Below are positions 52,025-61,044 of a stretch of DNA of 64,000 nucleotides, in pieces. A program made the translations under genes and the position numbers. Origin of the DNA: Pontibacterium granulatum (lineage in GTDB: Bacteria > Pseudomonadota > Gammaproteobacteria > Pseudomonadales > Balneatricaceae); the NCBI RefSeq assembly GCF_029961155.1, contig NZ_JASBRH010000005.1, forward strand, positions 180,164-244,163, read 5' to 3'. How positions within the stretch are numbered: position 1 is the first letter of the stretch; each line of letters begins with the position of its first letter. The notes under the pieces are model-generated. The model was not told the origin of the DNA. It saw only the letters and a program-made list of their open reading frames with translations, and did no database searches.

Positions 52025-52931
52025 CAATCGTTTCGGTTTCGCTTTAATTGCAGTGCTTTGGTTGCTGGTACTGCTCTCCCTTATCGCCCTTCATATTTCC
52101 ACCGTTACCCGTTCAGAGGCGCAGCTGGCCCGCAACATGACATTGGGGACTCAAGCTCGTTACGCTGCTGAATCGGGTGTGCGTTGGGCTATCTGGAGCT
52201 TGACGTTACCGCGCGAGGAGCTGTGGCTAGCCGATGGCAGTGTGCACTCAATGGACTTGGACGAGGCCCTGGTCAAGGTGAGTCTGCAGGATGAGAACGG
52301 CAAGATCGATTTGAACCTGATAACCCCCGAACATCTGGCAAAACTGTTTGAGGTGGCGGAGATCGACGAGGACATTGCCACCCCAATCGTTGACGCAATA
52401 CTGGATTGGCGTGACGAAGACGATCTGAAACGCCTGAACGGTGCGGAGGATGAGGATTATCTGGATGCTGGCTACGAATACGGTGCAAAGGACGCTATTT
52501 TTGAAACCGTCGAAGAGTTGCAGAAAGTGCTCGGAATGGAGGAGTGGATTTACGATCGTATCAGTCCGGCGCTGACTGTCCATTCGTTAAAAAATGGTAT
52601 CAATCCGCTCGTAGCGCCGCGTTTGGTCCTTCTGTCGCTGGAAGGTTCGGACGAGGATATGGTCGATCAATACATCTCTGATCGCCGTCTCAACCATGAA
52701 GATGGGTTACCTCCACCCGAAACCCCTCCGTTCCAGGGCAAGTTAATTTCACCAACTTTACAAGGTGTCTACTACACTATTCATACAGAAGCTGTTGTTG
52801 GACAGGGTGCAAAGGCATTTAAACAAGTGATTGTTCGTCGCCGCAGTGCCGCCGCCAATGCACGATTTGACCTCATCAGAAGCAGTGAGAAAAAGGAGCC
52901 GTTACTAGAGGGATTGGAGCCTGATTATTAG
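52002..52931 (+). CDS. gspK: Minor pseudopilin GspK
   Basis: A 309-residue GspK. The N-terminal segment FGFALIAVLWLLVLLSLIALHIS lacks the usual Glu5, as typical of K. The large insert has ENGKIDLNLITPEHL, ILDWRDEDDLKRLNGAEDEDYL and TVEELQKVLGM. ATG at 52002 overlaps gspJ by 23 bases; an earlier in-frame start would lie deep in gspJ. Confidence 0.93.
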   Translation: MSLKNCSSNRFGFALIAVLWLLVLLSLIALHISTVTRSEAQLARNMTLGTQARYAAESGVRWAIWSLTLPREELWLADGSVHSMDLDEALVKVSLQDENGKIDLNLITPEHLAKLFEVAEIDEDIATPIVDAILDWRDEDDLKRLNGAEDEDYLDAGYEYGAKDAIFETVEELQKVLGMEEWIYDRISPALTVHSLKNGINPLVAPRLVLLSLEGSDEDMVDQYISDRRLNHEDGLPPPETPPFQGKLISPTLQGVYYTIHTEAVVGQGAKAFKQVIVRRRSAAANARFDLIRSSEKKEPLLEGLEPDY

Positions 52932-52941
52932 GTGACTTCCA

Positions 52942-54060
52942 ATGGCAAAACAAACAGCATCGCCTGCAATTCAGTCTCACGCCAATAAAGCGCTTAATCA
53001 ATTAGGACGTTTATGGCACTGGTGGACAGGCGAATTAATGGGCATGCTCCCCCACGGCCTCCGAGACCGACTACAAGGCAAAGGGCGTTACCTGCTTTGC
53101 GAGATAGAAGAGGGCCGTTGCAGCGTCCGGTACGGTAGTCGTGGTAACTTCAAACCGGTTACCCAGTTTGAACTGAGCGATTCCTGGCAGGTGTCCGGTG
53201 ACACCCATCAGTCCTTTGCAGACCTTCGCAACAAGGCTGATGACACCGTTATACTGCTTCCACCCAAGTTACTCCTTACCAGAACGCTGCAACTTCCAGC
53301 CGCCACTGAGTCAGGCCTCGAAAACGTGTTGCGGTTCGAGATGGACCGACATACGCCGTTCACCGCAGAGCAGGTGTACTACGGCTATTGCGTCACCCAC
53401 CGCGATAAGAAAACCGAAAAAATAGGCGTTACCTTAACCCTCGCCGTACGATCCAAGGTTGATCCACTCCTCGATCAATTTGCACGGATGGGGCTTACGC
53501 CAACGGTTATGGCACCAGCTGCTGAGGCGAGTGACAACCTTTACTCAATGAACATGCTGCCCAGTAGCATGTCCGCTGCGCACGGCAAACGTGAGCGCTC
53601 CCGTCGTTGGCAGATTCTGCTGTTGCTGGTGCTGTTTGCCGCTGCAATTACGCTGCCCGTATTGCAGCTGGAGAGCAAAGTCGAGGTCCTGAAAACGGAG
53701 ATAAACGTACCCAAAGCGCAGGCGGTAAAAGCTCAGGCTGTGGCCGATGAAGTGAAGTTACTGAAAGAGAGCAGGCGCTTCCTGATCAATAAAAAGATCG
53801 ATGATCCGTCCGCGCTTATCCTGATCAACGAACTGACCCAGCTGCTGCCGGATAACACGTGGATCAGCCGTTTGGAACTGCGGGGTAATGAGCTAAAGCT
53901 TCAGGGTGAATCCGGCCAGGCTTCAGCCCTGATCGGCCTACTGGAGGGATCGGGATATCTAAGAAATGTCCGTTTCTCCTCCCCGGTGACCTCCAACCCC
54001 CGTAATCAAAAAGAACGCTTTGTGATTGTCGCCCAGCTCAAACGGGAGGACGCACAATGA
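52942..54060 (+). CDS. gspL: Type II secretion protein GspL (PilM/PilN-like)
   Basis: A 372-residue bitopic protein: cytoplasmic actin-like part (DTVILLPPKLLLTRTLQLPAATESGLENVLRFEMDRHTPF), one membrane helix (about 216-236) and a periplasmic PilN-like segment (NELTQLLPDNTWISRLELRGNELKLQGES). It links the ATPase to the platform. Starts 10 bases after gspK and overlaps gspM by 4. Confidence 0.88.
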   Translation: MAKQTASPAIQSHANKALNQLGRLWHWWTGELMGMLPHGLRDRLQGKGRYLLCEIEEGRCSVRYGSRGNFKPVTQFELSDSWQVSGDTHQSFADLRNKADDTVILLPPKLLLTRTLQLPAATESGLENVLRFEMDRHTPFTAEQVYYGYCVTHRDKKTEKIGVTLTLAVRSKVDPLLDQFARMGLTPTVMAPAAEASDNLYSMNMLPSSMSAAHGKRERSRRWQILLLLVLFAAAITLPVLQLESKVEVLKTEINVPKAQAVKAQAVADEVKLLKESRRFLINKKIDDPSALILINELTQLLPDNTWISRLELRGNELKLQGESGQASALIGLLEGSGYLRNVRFSSPVTSNPRNQKERFVIVAQLKREDAQ

Positions 54061-54659
54061 ACTCGATGAATCCTAATCAAAGCCGTTTGCTGGCGTTAGC
54101 AATACTGGTCTTGGTGATTGTGGCCGCAGTCGTATTGGTCTTCGATCCGCTTTATAACCGCTACGTAAATGCGAGTGAGGAAGTGGAACGGCTTGAACAC
54201 CAGATTGCCGTGTACAAACGGGTAGCGTCAGGCCTCATAGAAAGTGAAGAGGAACTAAACGCTCTGCAACAGAACAACCCAACCGCCGATCTGTATCTGT
54301 CAGAAACCAAGCCAACACTCGCCGCCGCTGAACTTCAACAACAGCTAAACCGCATGGTTTCTGATTCTGGTGGCCAGGTAGTAAGTACCCAAATTCTGCA
54401 GCGAAGTACGGAAACTGTGCTGCCAACCGTTTCGCTGCAGGTACATGTGCGTAGCGAGATCGATGAACTGGTTAAACTCATGCACCAGATCGAGTCAGGT
54501 AAACCGTTGCTGTTTATAGAAAACCTGGTGATTTCAGCCGCAGTACGCCGGGCACCACAACGGGTTAACCGGGCTCGACGAAATCAGCCTGTCAGACGCC
54601 AGTTGCCTTCGCTGGATGTACGCTTTGATCTGATCGGCCACAGTGGCAAGGAGGGGTGA
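54057..54659 (+). CDS. gspM: Type II secretion protein GspM, subtype b
   Basis: A 200-residue protein with one N-terminal helix (LLALAILVLVIVAAVVLVFDPLYNRY), a coiled coil and the TKPTLAAAELQQQLNRMVSDSGGQVVSTQIL segment of the subtype-b GspM family known from Xanthomonas. Overlaps gspL by ATGA. Confidence 0.87.
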   Translation: MNSMNPNQSRLLALAILVLVIVAAVVLVFDPLYNRYVNASEEVERLEHQIAVYKRVASGLIESEEELNALQQNNPTADLYLSETKPTLAAAELQQQLNRMVSDSGGQVVSTQILQRSTETVLPTVSLQVHVRSEIDELVKLMHQIESGKPLLFIENLVISAAVRRAPQRVNRARRNQPVRRQLPSLDVRFDLIGHSGKEG

Positions 54660-54662
54660 GCG

Positions 54663-55244
54663 ATGAGTAAGTCCCCTTTGATTTGGACCTTCACCACCGT
54701 TGCTCTGATGCTTCTATGGTCTACCAATATCCGTGCTCAAGATGACGTGTCGCAACTTGTTTTACCTGAATATCCCCCTCTCGACACCTTTGAGCCCATC
54801 AGTCAGCGTCCGCTCTTTAACTCCACCCGTCGGCCAAAACCTAAAACCGAAGACTTTGATCAGGATGTCAGCCAGAGTGATGTCGCAGAGACATGGTTCC
54901 TTGTCGGGATCATCCTGAACAATGACACGCCGCTAGCCATGATGGCTCAGAAACAGGGTGAGAAACGAGTGACCCTGGCGCAGGGTATGCCGCTGGATCA
55001 GACGTGGACGATCAGCGAGATCGGTCGGGACTACATTCTGCTGGACGGCAATGACGAACAAGCGCGGTTAGAGCTGTGGCGACCACGCGAGCGACAAGCG
55101 CCAAAACAGAATCGCTCCAAGCGTAACGCCCAGCAGGAAGCACAAAAAGAACAATCACCCAACACAAATACTAAACCGCAACGCGCTCAGGAAGCACCTG
55201 TTCGGGCTGTTGCGCCAGGTAAATCCGGTACTAACGGAGGTTAG
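54663..55244 (+). CDS. GspN/XpsN-like component with GspC-type homology region
   Basis: A 193-residue protein with a signal or anchor segment (residues 8-25), then ISQRPLFNSTRRP and FLVGIILNNDTPLAMM...GMPLDQTWTISEIGRDYILL, resembling the HR domain of GspC. The C-terminal 55 residues are Gln/Lys/Pro-rich and probably disordered. Position between gspM and gspD fits XpsN, which does the work of GspC in Xanthomonas. No separate gspC is present, so this protein is the likely inner-membrane to secretin connector. Confidence 0.72.
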   Translation: MSKSPLIWTFTTVALMLLWSTNIRAQDDVSQLVLPEYPPLDTFEPISQRPLFNSTRRPKPKTEDFDQDVSQSDVAETWFLVGIILNNDTPLAMMAQKQGEKRVTLAQGMPLDQTWTISEIGRDYILLDGNDEQARLELWRPRERQAPKQNRSKRNAQQEAQKEQSPNTNTKPQRAQEAPVRAVAPGKSGTNGG

Positions 55245-55246
55245 TC

Positions 55247-57421
55247 GTGATGGAACTGAAACGAATATTTGGCTTTATTGCACTGACATCCGTCTGTGCG
55301 TTGGTCAGCTCGTGCAGCCTAACCCCTGGCGGGGACCGAGACACGTTTGACAGTCCTTGGAAGAAAAAAACGGCACAGCAAATCGAAAGCTCAGGTGACA
55401 GTCAGGCAACTGCGGAAGTCGCTCAGCCTGCTATCTCTGATGCGGCGGATCGTTTTAAGGATCAGTACCGGACAACCGAAATCAATGAAGCGCCATCTCA
55501 GGAGTTCTACCAAGGCACAGGCAGTATGGTCAATCTCGGCGTCGCATCCCGCGATGCCATAGAACCGGGGGAAGGGGACATCACCCTCAACTTTCAGGAT
55601 GCAGAGATTGGCGAAGTGGTCAAAACCATCCTGGGTGACATCCTGCAGAAGAACTATGTGCTTGACGAAGATGTTCGCGGCAGTGTCTATCTACAAACCA
55701 GTCGGCCTTTGTCGTCTGATGAACTGATCCCAACGCTGGAAACACTTTTGCAATTCAACGACGCGGTGTTACTCAAGTCCCAGAATTTCTATGAGATTGT
55801 GCCTGCTGCCAAGGCACCAGTGGCGTTCGTTCCGCGCACCCGGCTCAGAGCGGGCAGTGGTTACCAGGTGTTGATCCTTCCGCTGCGTTATATCGCATCT
55901 TCAGAGATGATGAAGATCCTCGAGCCGCTAAAACCGGAAAAGGGGCTGATCGAGGTTGATGAGCGCCGAAACCTGCTGACAGTAGCAGGCACCGAAGAGG
56001 AGTTAACCAACATCCGCGAAACGGTACGTATCTTCGACGTGGATCAGCTGAAGGGGATGTCTGTGGGGTTGTTCCGGCTCCAATCTGTCGAGGCTGGTGT
56101 CATTGTTGAAGAGCTGGAAGCGATCTTTGGTGATTCTGCAGACGGTCCATTAGCAGGCCTGGTGCGTTTTATGCCAATAGAGCGACTCAACGCGCTGCTA
56201 GTGATGACACCGCAGAAAAAGTATCTCACCGACGTGAAGGTTTGGATCAGTCGCCTGGATAGGGCGGAGGACCGACGCGGCATGAACATGTATGTCTATT
56301 ACGTACAGAATGGAAAAGCAGAGAATCTATCTGAAATGCTCGGTGAACTGTTCGAGGGCCAGCGTCGAAGCCAGCGCAGACAACAAGACTCCCGGGATGA
56401 ACAGGCCCGTACGCAAACAACACGTAATGAATCCAGTGATACCGCTGGCTCTGAAACATCATCCACCGATACCTCATCCCGTACAAAAGTATCTTCCAGC
56501 AATAACGACGGGTCCAGCCTGGATGTGGGCGACGTAAGCATCATTGCCGATGAAGAAAACAACGCCCTGTTGATCCTTGCCAGTCCAATCGACTACGAAA
56601 AAGTAAGGGACGCCATCGAGAAGCTCGATGTACTCCCGCTTCAGGTACTGGTGGAAGCCACCATCGTTGAAGTATCACTTCAGGATGAGCTGCGTTACGG
56701 ACTTCAGTGGTTCTTCAAATCATCGCTGGATAACAAGTCTGCACGCGGAAGTGTCGGTAATGTGCCGATCGTAACGCCAAACGACTTTTTCCCAACCGCA
56801 AATTTTGAAGTCTTTGATGCGGTGGGTACCCGATTGCTGCTTAATGCGTTGGCGGAAGACTCCAAGCTCAATGTGATCTCCTCACCTTCGCTGATGGTGC
56901 TGGATAACCATACGGCAACGATTCGTGTAGGTGACCAAGTGCCGGTAAGAACGTCCGAAACGACAGCTACTACCAGCGACAACCTGAATACCACCAGTAC
57001 CATCCAGTTTAAAGATACGGGTGTACTGTTGGAGGTTACGCCACGCGTCAACGCAGGCGGCATGGTTGTATTGGATATAAAGCAGGAAGTGAATGACGTA
57101 GACCAGACAACGACATCCGGAATCGACTCACCCACCATTATCCAACGCCAGATCGAAACCAGCGTCGCCGTACAGAGCGGTGAAACCCTGGTGCTGGGTG
57201 GTTTAATTAAAGAGAACCGAGACCAAAGCAGTGGTGGTGTCCCCGGTGTGCGGCACGTACCGGTACTCGGCTGGTTGTTTGGCAGCGAACGGAAGTTTGT
57301 TGATCGTACCGAGCTGGTTGTCATGATTACACCGACGGCTGTGACCGATAAAAACGAAGCGCGGGATGTGACAAGAGAATACAGGGATAAATTGCGTGGA
57401 GTGGAGTTTCCTGAAGGTTAA
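55247..57421 (+). CDS. gspD: Type II secretion outer-membrane secretin GspD
   Basis: A 724-residue secretin lipoprotein (lipobox VSSC near residue 22). N0 domain around 105-170, N1-N3 repeats to about 440 with a Ser/Thr/Gln-rich insert (350-420) and the secretin domain (VPVRTSETTATTSDN, TPRVNAGGMVVLDIKQEVNDV, LVLGGLIKENRDQSSGGVPGV). It forms the outer-membrane gate. Last gene of the operon. Confidence 0.95.
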   Translation: MMELKRIFGFIALTSVCALVSSCSLTPGGDRDTFDSPWKKKTAQQIESSGDSQATAEVAQPAISDAADRFKDQYRTTEINEAPSQEFYQGTGSMVNLGVASRDAIEPGEGDITLNFQDAEIGEVVKTILGDILQKNYVLDEDVRGSVYLQTSRPLSSDELIPTLETLLQFNDAVLLKSQNFYEIVPAAKAPVAFVPRTRLRAGSGYQVLILPLRYIASSEMMKILEPLKPEKGLIEVDERRNLLTVAGTEEELTNIRETVRIFDVDQLKGMSVGLFRLQSVEAGVIVEELEAIFGDSADGPLAGLVRFMPIERLNALLVMTPQKKYLTDVKVWISRLDRAEDRRGMNMYVYYVQNGKAENLSEMLGELFEGQRRSQRRQQDSRDEQARTQTTRNESSDTAGSETSSTDTSSRTKVSSSNNDGSSLDVGDVSIIADEENNALLILASPIDYEKVRDAIEKLDVLPLQVLVEATIVEVSLQDELRYGLQWFFKSSLDNKSARGSVGNVPIVTPNDFFPTANFEVFDAVGTRLLLNALAEDSKLNVISSPSLMVLDNHTATIRVGDQVPVRTSETTATTSDNLNTTSTIQFKDTGVLLEVTPRVNAGGMVVLDIKQEVNDVDQTTTSGIDSPTIIQRQIETSVAVQSGETLVLGGLIKENRDQSSGGVPGVRHVPVLGWLFGSERKFVDRTELVVMITPTAVTDKNEARDVTREYRDKLRGVEFPEG

Positions 57422-57441
57422 AATACAGTACCCGCTAAAAT

Positions 57442-57474
57442 AAAAAGGCTGCGATTGTGCAGCCTTTTTATTTT
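57442..57474 (+). terminator. Terminator after gspD
   Basis: AAAAAGGCTGC-GATTGT-GCAGCCTTTTT followed by ATTTT. Closes the secretion operon, so the genes beyond it need their own promoters. Confidence 0.92.
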
Positions 57475-57718
57475 GACTCAGAGGAAAAAACGTATATACA
57501 GTAAACCCTGCGTTACAAACTTATACACCTTCCCCCACGATTACTTAGCTGCCTTTATCCTAAACCCACCAAATTATTGAATATTTTACACACTAGTAAT
57601 GGTTGATTTTCATAGCTGTTACACGCAGTTATCCAGATGTTTCACACCTTTTACAATCCTTACCTTGCATATCGGCCAATCAAACTAAATTTCTTTAATT
57701 ATCAATGCCATACAAATC

Positions 57719-57734
57719 TGGCGCGTTCTTTGCT
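57719..57734 (+). promoter_or_regulatory. Sigma-54 (-24/-12) promoter of exoprotein gene 1
   Basis: TGGCGCG-TTCT-TTGCT: one mismatch from the consensus TGGCACG-N4-TTGCW, with GG (57720-57721) and GC (57732-57733) exactly ten bases apart. A second, weaker GG-N10-GC lies at 57782-57795. Start of transcription is expected near 57745. Confidence 0.75.
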
Positions 57735-57744
57735 GAATACAGTT

Positions 57745-58033
57745 TCAAAAAGGTAATTGTTCCTTTTTGTCCCGAGCTTAAGGATTGAAAGCTGCACAGC
57801 ACACGTACCTGAAGGCTTAGCGGGGTTACCGCAAATCAGCTTTATTCGATCTTGGAGATTGGGAGGGGCCTGCCCGAAAGGGCAGGAATAATAAAGCACA
57901 TTCACTCTGCGTATTTGAAATACAAACACCCAACCAGTATTTATTCGTAATGCGGACATTACGGATTAGCGTGGAGTGAGAATCCATGGGACTTCGCGGC
58001 GGAGGCCGAGGAGATATTCCCAGGAGGTACGAC
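57745..58033 (+). promoter_or_regulatory. Structured 5' leader of exoprotein gene 1
   Basis: About 290 nt between the predicted start of transcription and the ATG. Helix AAAGCTG (57788-57794)/CAGCTTT (57837-57843) could form. An outer stem GCTTTAT (57839-57845)/ATAAAGC (57891-57897) encloses hairpins ATCT-TGG-AGAT and CCTGCCC-GAAA-GGGCAGG. The first helix and the outer stem share bases and exclude each other. The same three-way fold with compensatory changes is found in leader 2. Near the start codon TGGGA/TCCCA could mask the region before the AGGAGG site. Confidence 0.55.
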
Positions 58034-60505
58034 ATGAGAGCGTGCGACATCACAGCATCCATAAAAGCGCTCGCACTTGGATGTCTGTTTGCATTAACAC
58101 CTATGACGACCTATGCGGTCGATGAACTCGGCCTGTTTGAACTCGATGCTAATGCTGTGGAAGACGGCACCCCACCGCCTGATGACTGGGAAACACTATG
58201 TGATCCGGTAGCTGTACCCGGCGGTCCTTGTCAGAATGCCGGTGGACCTGAGGGCGGTGCATTTGCATTCACTGGTATCGTTCCTGACCCAGCACCACAA
58301 TCAATTTTTGATGGTGGTAAAAAAGATATACAGGACGTATCGCAATGGAGCCACAAAGACGGTGCTGTGCCAGATAAGAGCGATATCACAAACGCCTATG
58401 CGGCTGCTTACCTGTCTGGTAAAGATGTTACTGATGTGCACTCTATCGGTGACCTAATCCTCTACTTTGGCGCCGACCGTGTTATCAACAACGGTGACAC
58501 TTTTATGGGCTTCTGGTTCTTTAAAGACCTGGTAAGAGCAGAGAACGATGGTTCCTTCTCCGGTCACCATATGCCGGGAGACACTTTAGTTCTGGTTAAT
58601 TTCCCGCAGGCCAACAACGCCGTACCGCTGATCCAGGTGGTGGAGTGGGATCCTATTTGTTCTAAAGCGGACAACAATAACCCTCAACCCGGCGACTGCG
58701 CTGCCTCAAACCTTCGCCTACGCTTTGGTGCAGAAGGGGCTGGTGCAATCTGTAACAGTGATAACCCTCAGGCAGCCTGCGCAATCACCAACGACATGAC
58801 CGTAGATTCCCCTTGGCCATACGAATCAAAAGATGGATTTATCAACGAATTCCCATTCGAGACGTTCTTCGAAGGCGGCATCAACATCTCTGAAGTTATC
58901 GGTGGCGATGCCTGTTTCGCAAGCTTCATGGCCGAAACCCGTTCATCCAGCTCGTTTACCGCATCCCTGAAAGACTTTGTAATTGAGGACTTCCCAGTGT
59001 GCGGTACAGAACTGCGTACCGAGATCCATGAGAAAGATGTACATAATGTTGACCTCGAAGGAGGTTCAGTTGATGCAGGTACCTTTATCCATGATGCAGC
59101 GTTCCTGAAAGTAACCGGTCCAGGCACCGTTACCGCAGAGGGTAGTATTGTATTTACCTTGTACAACGCGGCTAATTGCACCGGTACTGGTACAGTGATC
59201 GCAACAGTCGATGTTGCAACAGGTACAACAATCGGAGATGAAATTCGCGTTGAAACCGGAGACACTCAGTTTGACGCCGGTGCAATCTCCTATCTGGCGG
59301 AATTTATCAGTACGGGCATCCTGCCGAACGCAACGGCTGTGTGTGAAAACCTGACATTGAATAAACTGAATACCACAACGGTTACAGAAATTCACAAACT
59401 GGGTATGCACGCAGATATCACCAATACAACACAGTTTGTTGGTATCAATATCCACGACTTTGCGAAAGTAACAGGGACAGGGGCACCAACGATTACCGGT
59501 AATGTTTCTTTCACGCTGTACGATAACGCTACGTGTAACGGCAGCCCGATTGCGAGTTTCGGAACAAGCGGTACCCAGGTTGTCGCCCTGAATGGTAGTG
59601 GCGAGGCAGAAACTGGCAACTTTGATACTACGGGTTATCTCACCACCGATGCGAACGCTTCACTGTCGTTCAAAGCAAGTTACGGCGGTGATACCAATTA
59701 CAACCCATCAGATGCAGTCTGTGAGCCATTGGAACTGAAAAAATATGTTCCAACCGTAATAACCAATATCCATGAAGGTACTGCAAACGCAGGTCACACA
59801 ATCGGTACACCTGCGGATATCCAGAATGGATTCGTGACGATCGGTGTAAAAATCCACGACATTGTTGCAGTAAGCGGTAGTGCACCTGAACGACCAACAG
59901 GTAACGTTACCTTTACATTGTATGACAACGGCACATGTGACGGTCAGGTCATTTCGCAACCCGATCCAGTGAAAGATCTGACAGCAGATGGTAAGGATTA
60001 CCTTGCTAATGGACGTACTGCCGAGTCTGACAACTACGATACAACCGGCTACGTTCCGATCACACTCACTAATAAGCAGCTCTCTTATCGCGCGTCCTAC
60101 GCCGGTGACCAGTTCTACAAATCTGGTGTAGAGGCTGGCTGTGAGAAACTGACCGTGAACAAACGCCTGCCGACTATCTCAACACACGTGATCATTCTTG
60201 ACCGTGCAGAGGTAAGCGGTGATGCAGCTGTACTGCCAACTGGAACTGTCGATTTTGAGATTTACAAGGACACCGGCTGTACAGGCACCTTGCTGCAAAC
60301 CATCAATAACATTGACCTGGTTCAGTCCAATGGCAACCTATTCGCCACCCTGTCTGATGCCAACAAACGCATCATTACCGCAACCGGCACATCATCTATT
60401 TCCTACAAAGCGAAATACGACGGTGATGCCAATTACGTTCCGGTTACTCACGCATGTGAAGATGTCACCGTAACACTTCCAGGACCTACTAGCGCAACGC
60501 TGTAA
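58034..60505 (+). CDS. Exported Ig-like repeat protein, paralog 1
   Basis: Unrecognised 823-residue protein. ATG at 58034 has AGGAGG six bases upstream. Residues 1-28 are a signal peptide (cleavage after TYA); 30-326 form a conserved domain (DELGLFELDANAVE, DDW, IFDGGKKDIQDVSQW, LILYFGADRVINNGDTFMGFWFF, PVCGTEL). Four Ig-like repeats follow at about 327-446, 449-572, 575-712 and a short one at 714-816, each with a conserved Cys pair (382/437, 501/563, 635/703, 749/808). TEIH starts and VSFTLYDNATC-type strands recur. No sorting motif at the C-terminus. Probably secreted, perhaps by the adjacent T2SS. Nearly identical N-terminal domain in paralog 2. Confidence 0.85.
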   Translation: MRACDITASIKALALGCLFALTPMTTYAVDELGLFELDANAVEDGTPPPDDWETLCDPVAVPGGPCQNAGGPEGGAFAFTGIVPDPAPQSIFDGGKKDIQDVSQWSHKDGAVPDKSDITNAYAAAYLSGKDVTDVHSIGDLILYFGADRVINNGDTFMGFWFFKDLVRAENDGSFSGHHMPGDTLVLVNFPQANNAVPLIQVVEWDPICSKADNNNPQPGDCAASNLRLRFGAEGAGAICNSDNPQAACAITNDMTVDSPWPYESKDGFINEFPFETFFEGGINISEVIGGDACFASFMAETRSSSSFTASLKDFVIEDFPVCGTELRTEIHEKDVHNVDLEGGSVDAGTFIHDAAFLKVTGPGTVTAEGSIVFTLYNAANCTGTGTVIATVDVATGTTIGDEIRVETGDTQFDAGAISYLAEFISTGILPNATAVCENLTLNKLNTTTVTEIHKLGMHADITNTTQFVGINIHDFAKVTGTGAPTITGNVSFTLYDNATCNGSPIASFGTSGTQVVALNGSGEAETGNFDTTGYLTTDANASLSFKASYGGDTNYNPSDAVCEPLELKKYVPTVITNIHEGTANAGHTIGTPADIQNGFVTIGVKIHDIVAVSGSAPERPTGNVTFTLYDNGTCDGQVISQPDPVKDLTADGKDYLANGRTAESDNYDTTGYVPITLTNKQLSYRASYAGDQFYKSGVEAGCEKLTVNKRLPTISTHVIILDRAEVSGDAAVLPTGTVDFEIYKDTGCTGTLLQTINNIDLVQSNGNLFATLSDANKRIITATGTSSISYKAKYDGDANYVPVTHACEDVTVTLPGPTSATL

Positions 60506-60522
60506 AGCCTGTATGTCAATAA

Positions 60523-60546
60523 GCGATGGGGATCCGTCCCCATCGC
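60523..60546 (+). terminator. Hairpin after exoprotein gene 1
   Basis: GCGATGGGGA (60523-60532) pairs with TCCCCATCGC (60537-60546). Few T follow, so its strength as a terminator is uncertain. Confidence 0.6.
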
Positions 60547-60735
60547 TGCTTACCTCATGTCCCTGATAATCAGCGCTATCCGTTGATTTTCTGATGTTTT
60601 TCCATGTGCATCGCGTATGCAGGCCAGACGACATCGTTACGGCATTTCTAAAGAACGTTCAGTATCGTTTACAAAAAGTACGCTTTCATCATTCATTTTT
60701 TATTTAAATCCAATAAAAACAATCACATATCGTTC

Positions 60736-60751
60736 AGGCATGTTCTTTGCT
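60736..60751 (+). promoter_or_regulatory. Sigma-54 promoter of exoprotein gene 2
   Basis: AGGCATG-TTCT-TTGCT, GG (60737-60738) and GC (60749-60750) ten bases apart. A weaker GG-N10-GC (60799-60812) lies 62 bases downstream, exactly as in leader 1. Confidence 0.7.
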
Positions 60752-60761
60752 GCATTCTGTT

Positions 60762-61044
60762 GCGAGAAGGTTTAATTACCTTTTTATCCCAAACTGATGG
60801 ATTGATAGCTGCAATGACACTGACGTTTGTGTGGTATGGGACCCAGCTAATAGCTTTATTCGATCTTCAAGGTTGGGAAGGGCCTGTTGTGCTACAACAG
60901 GAAAGATAAAGCACTTTCACTTCGCATAAGAGTTTCAGACATTTAGCCAGACTTGCTCCGCACCTTGGACTGTGTGGAACCAAGCGAAGTGGAAAGCATG
61001 GGACTGTTCAAATGGCCTTGAGCAGAAATCCCAGGAGGTACGAC
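60762..61044 (+). promoter_or_regulatory. Structured 5' leader of exoprotein gene 2
   Basis: About 283 nt. Helix TAGCTG (60806-60811)/CAGCTA (60844-60849), outer stem GCTTTAT (60853-60859)/ATAAAGC (60906-60912), small hairpin ATCT-TCA-AGGT and hairpin CCTGTTG-TGCTA-CAACAGG (60883-60901). Stem sequences differ from leader 1 but pairing is kept; the GCTTTATTCGATCTT and GTTGGGA-GGGCCTG strings are nearly unchanged. TGGGA and TCCCA near the start codon are also conserved. Confidence 0.55.

Noticed and set aside
57800..57840. Possible c-di-GMP-I (GEMM) riboswitch in leader 1, suggested by AGCGGGGTTACC
   Set aside because: The strictly conserved core elements before this string are absent, and the string is not present in leader 2.
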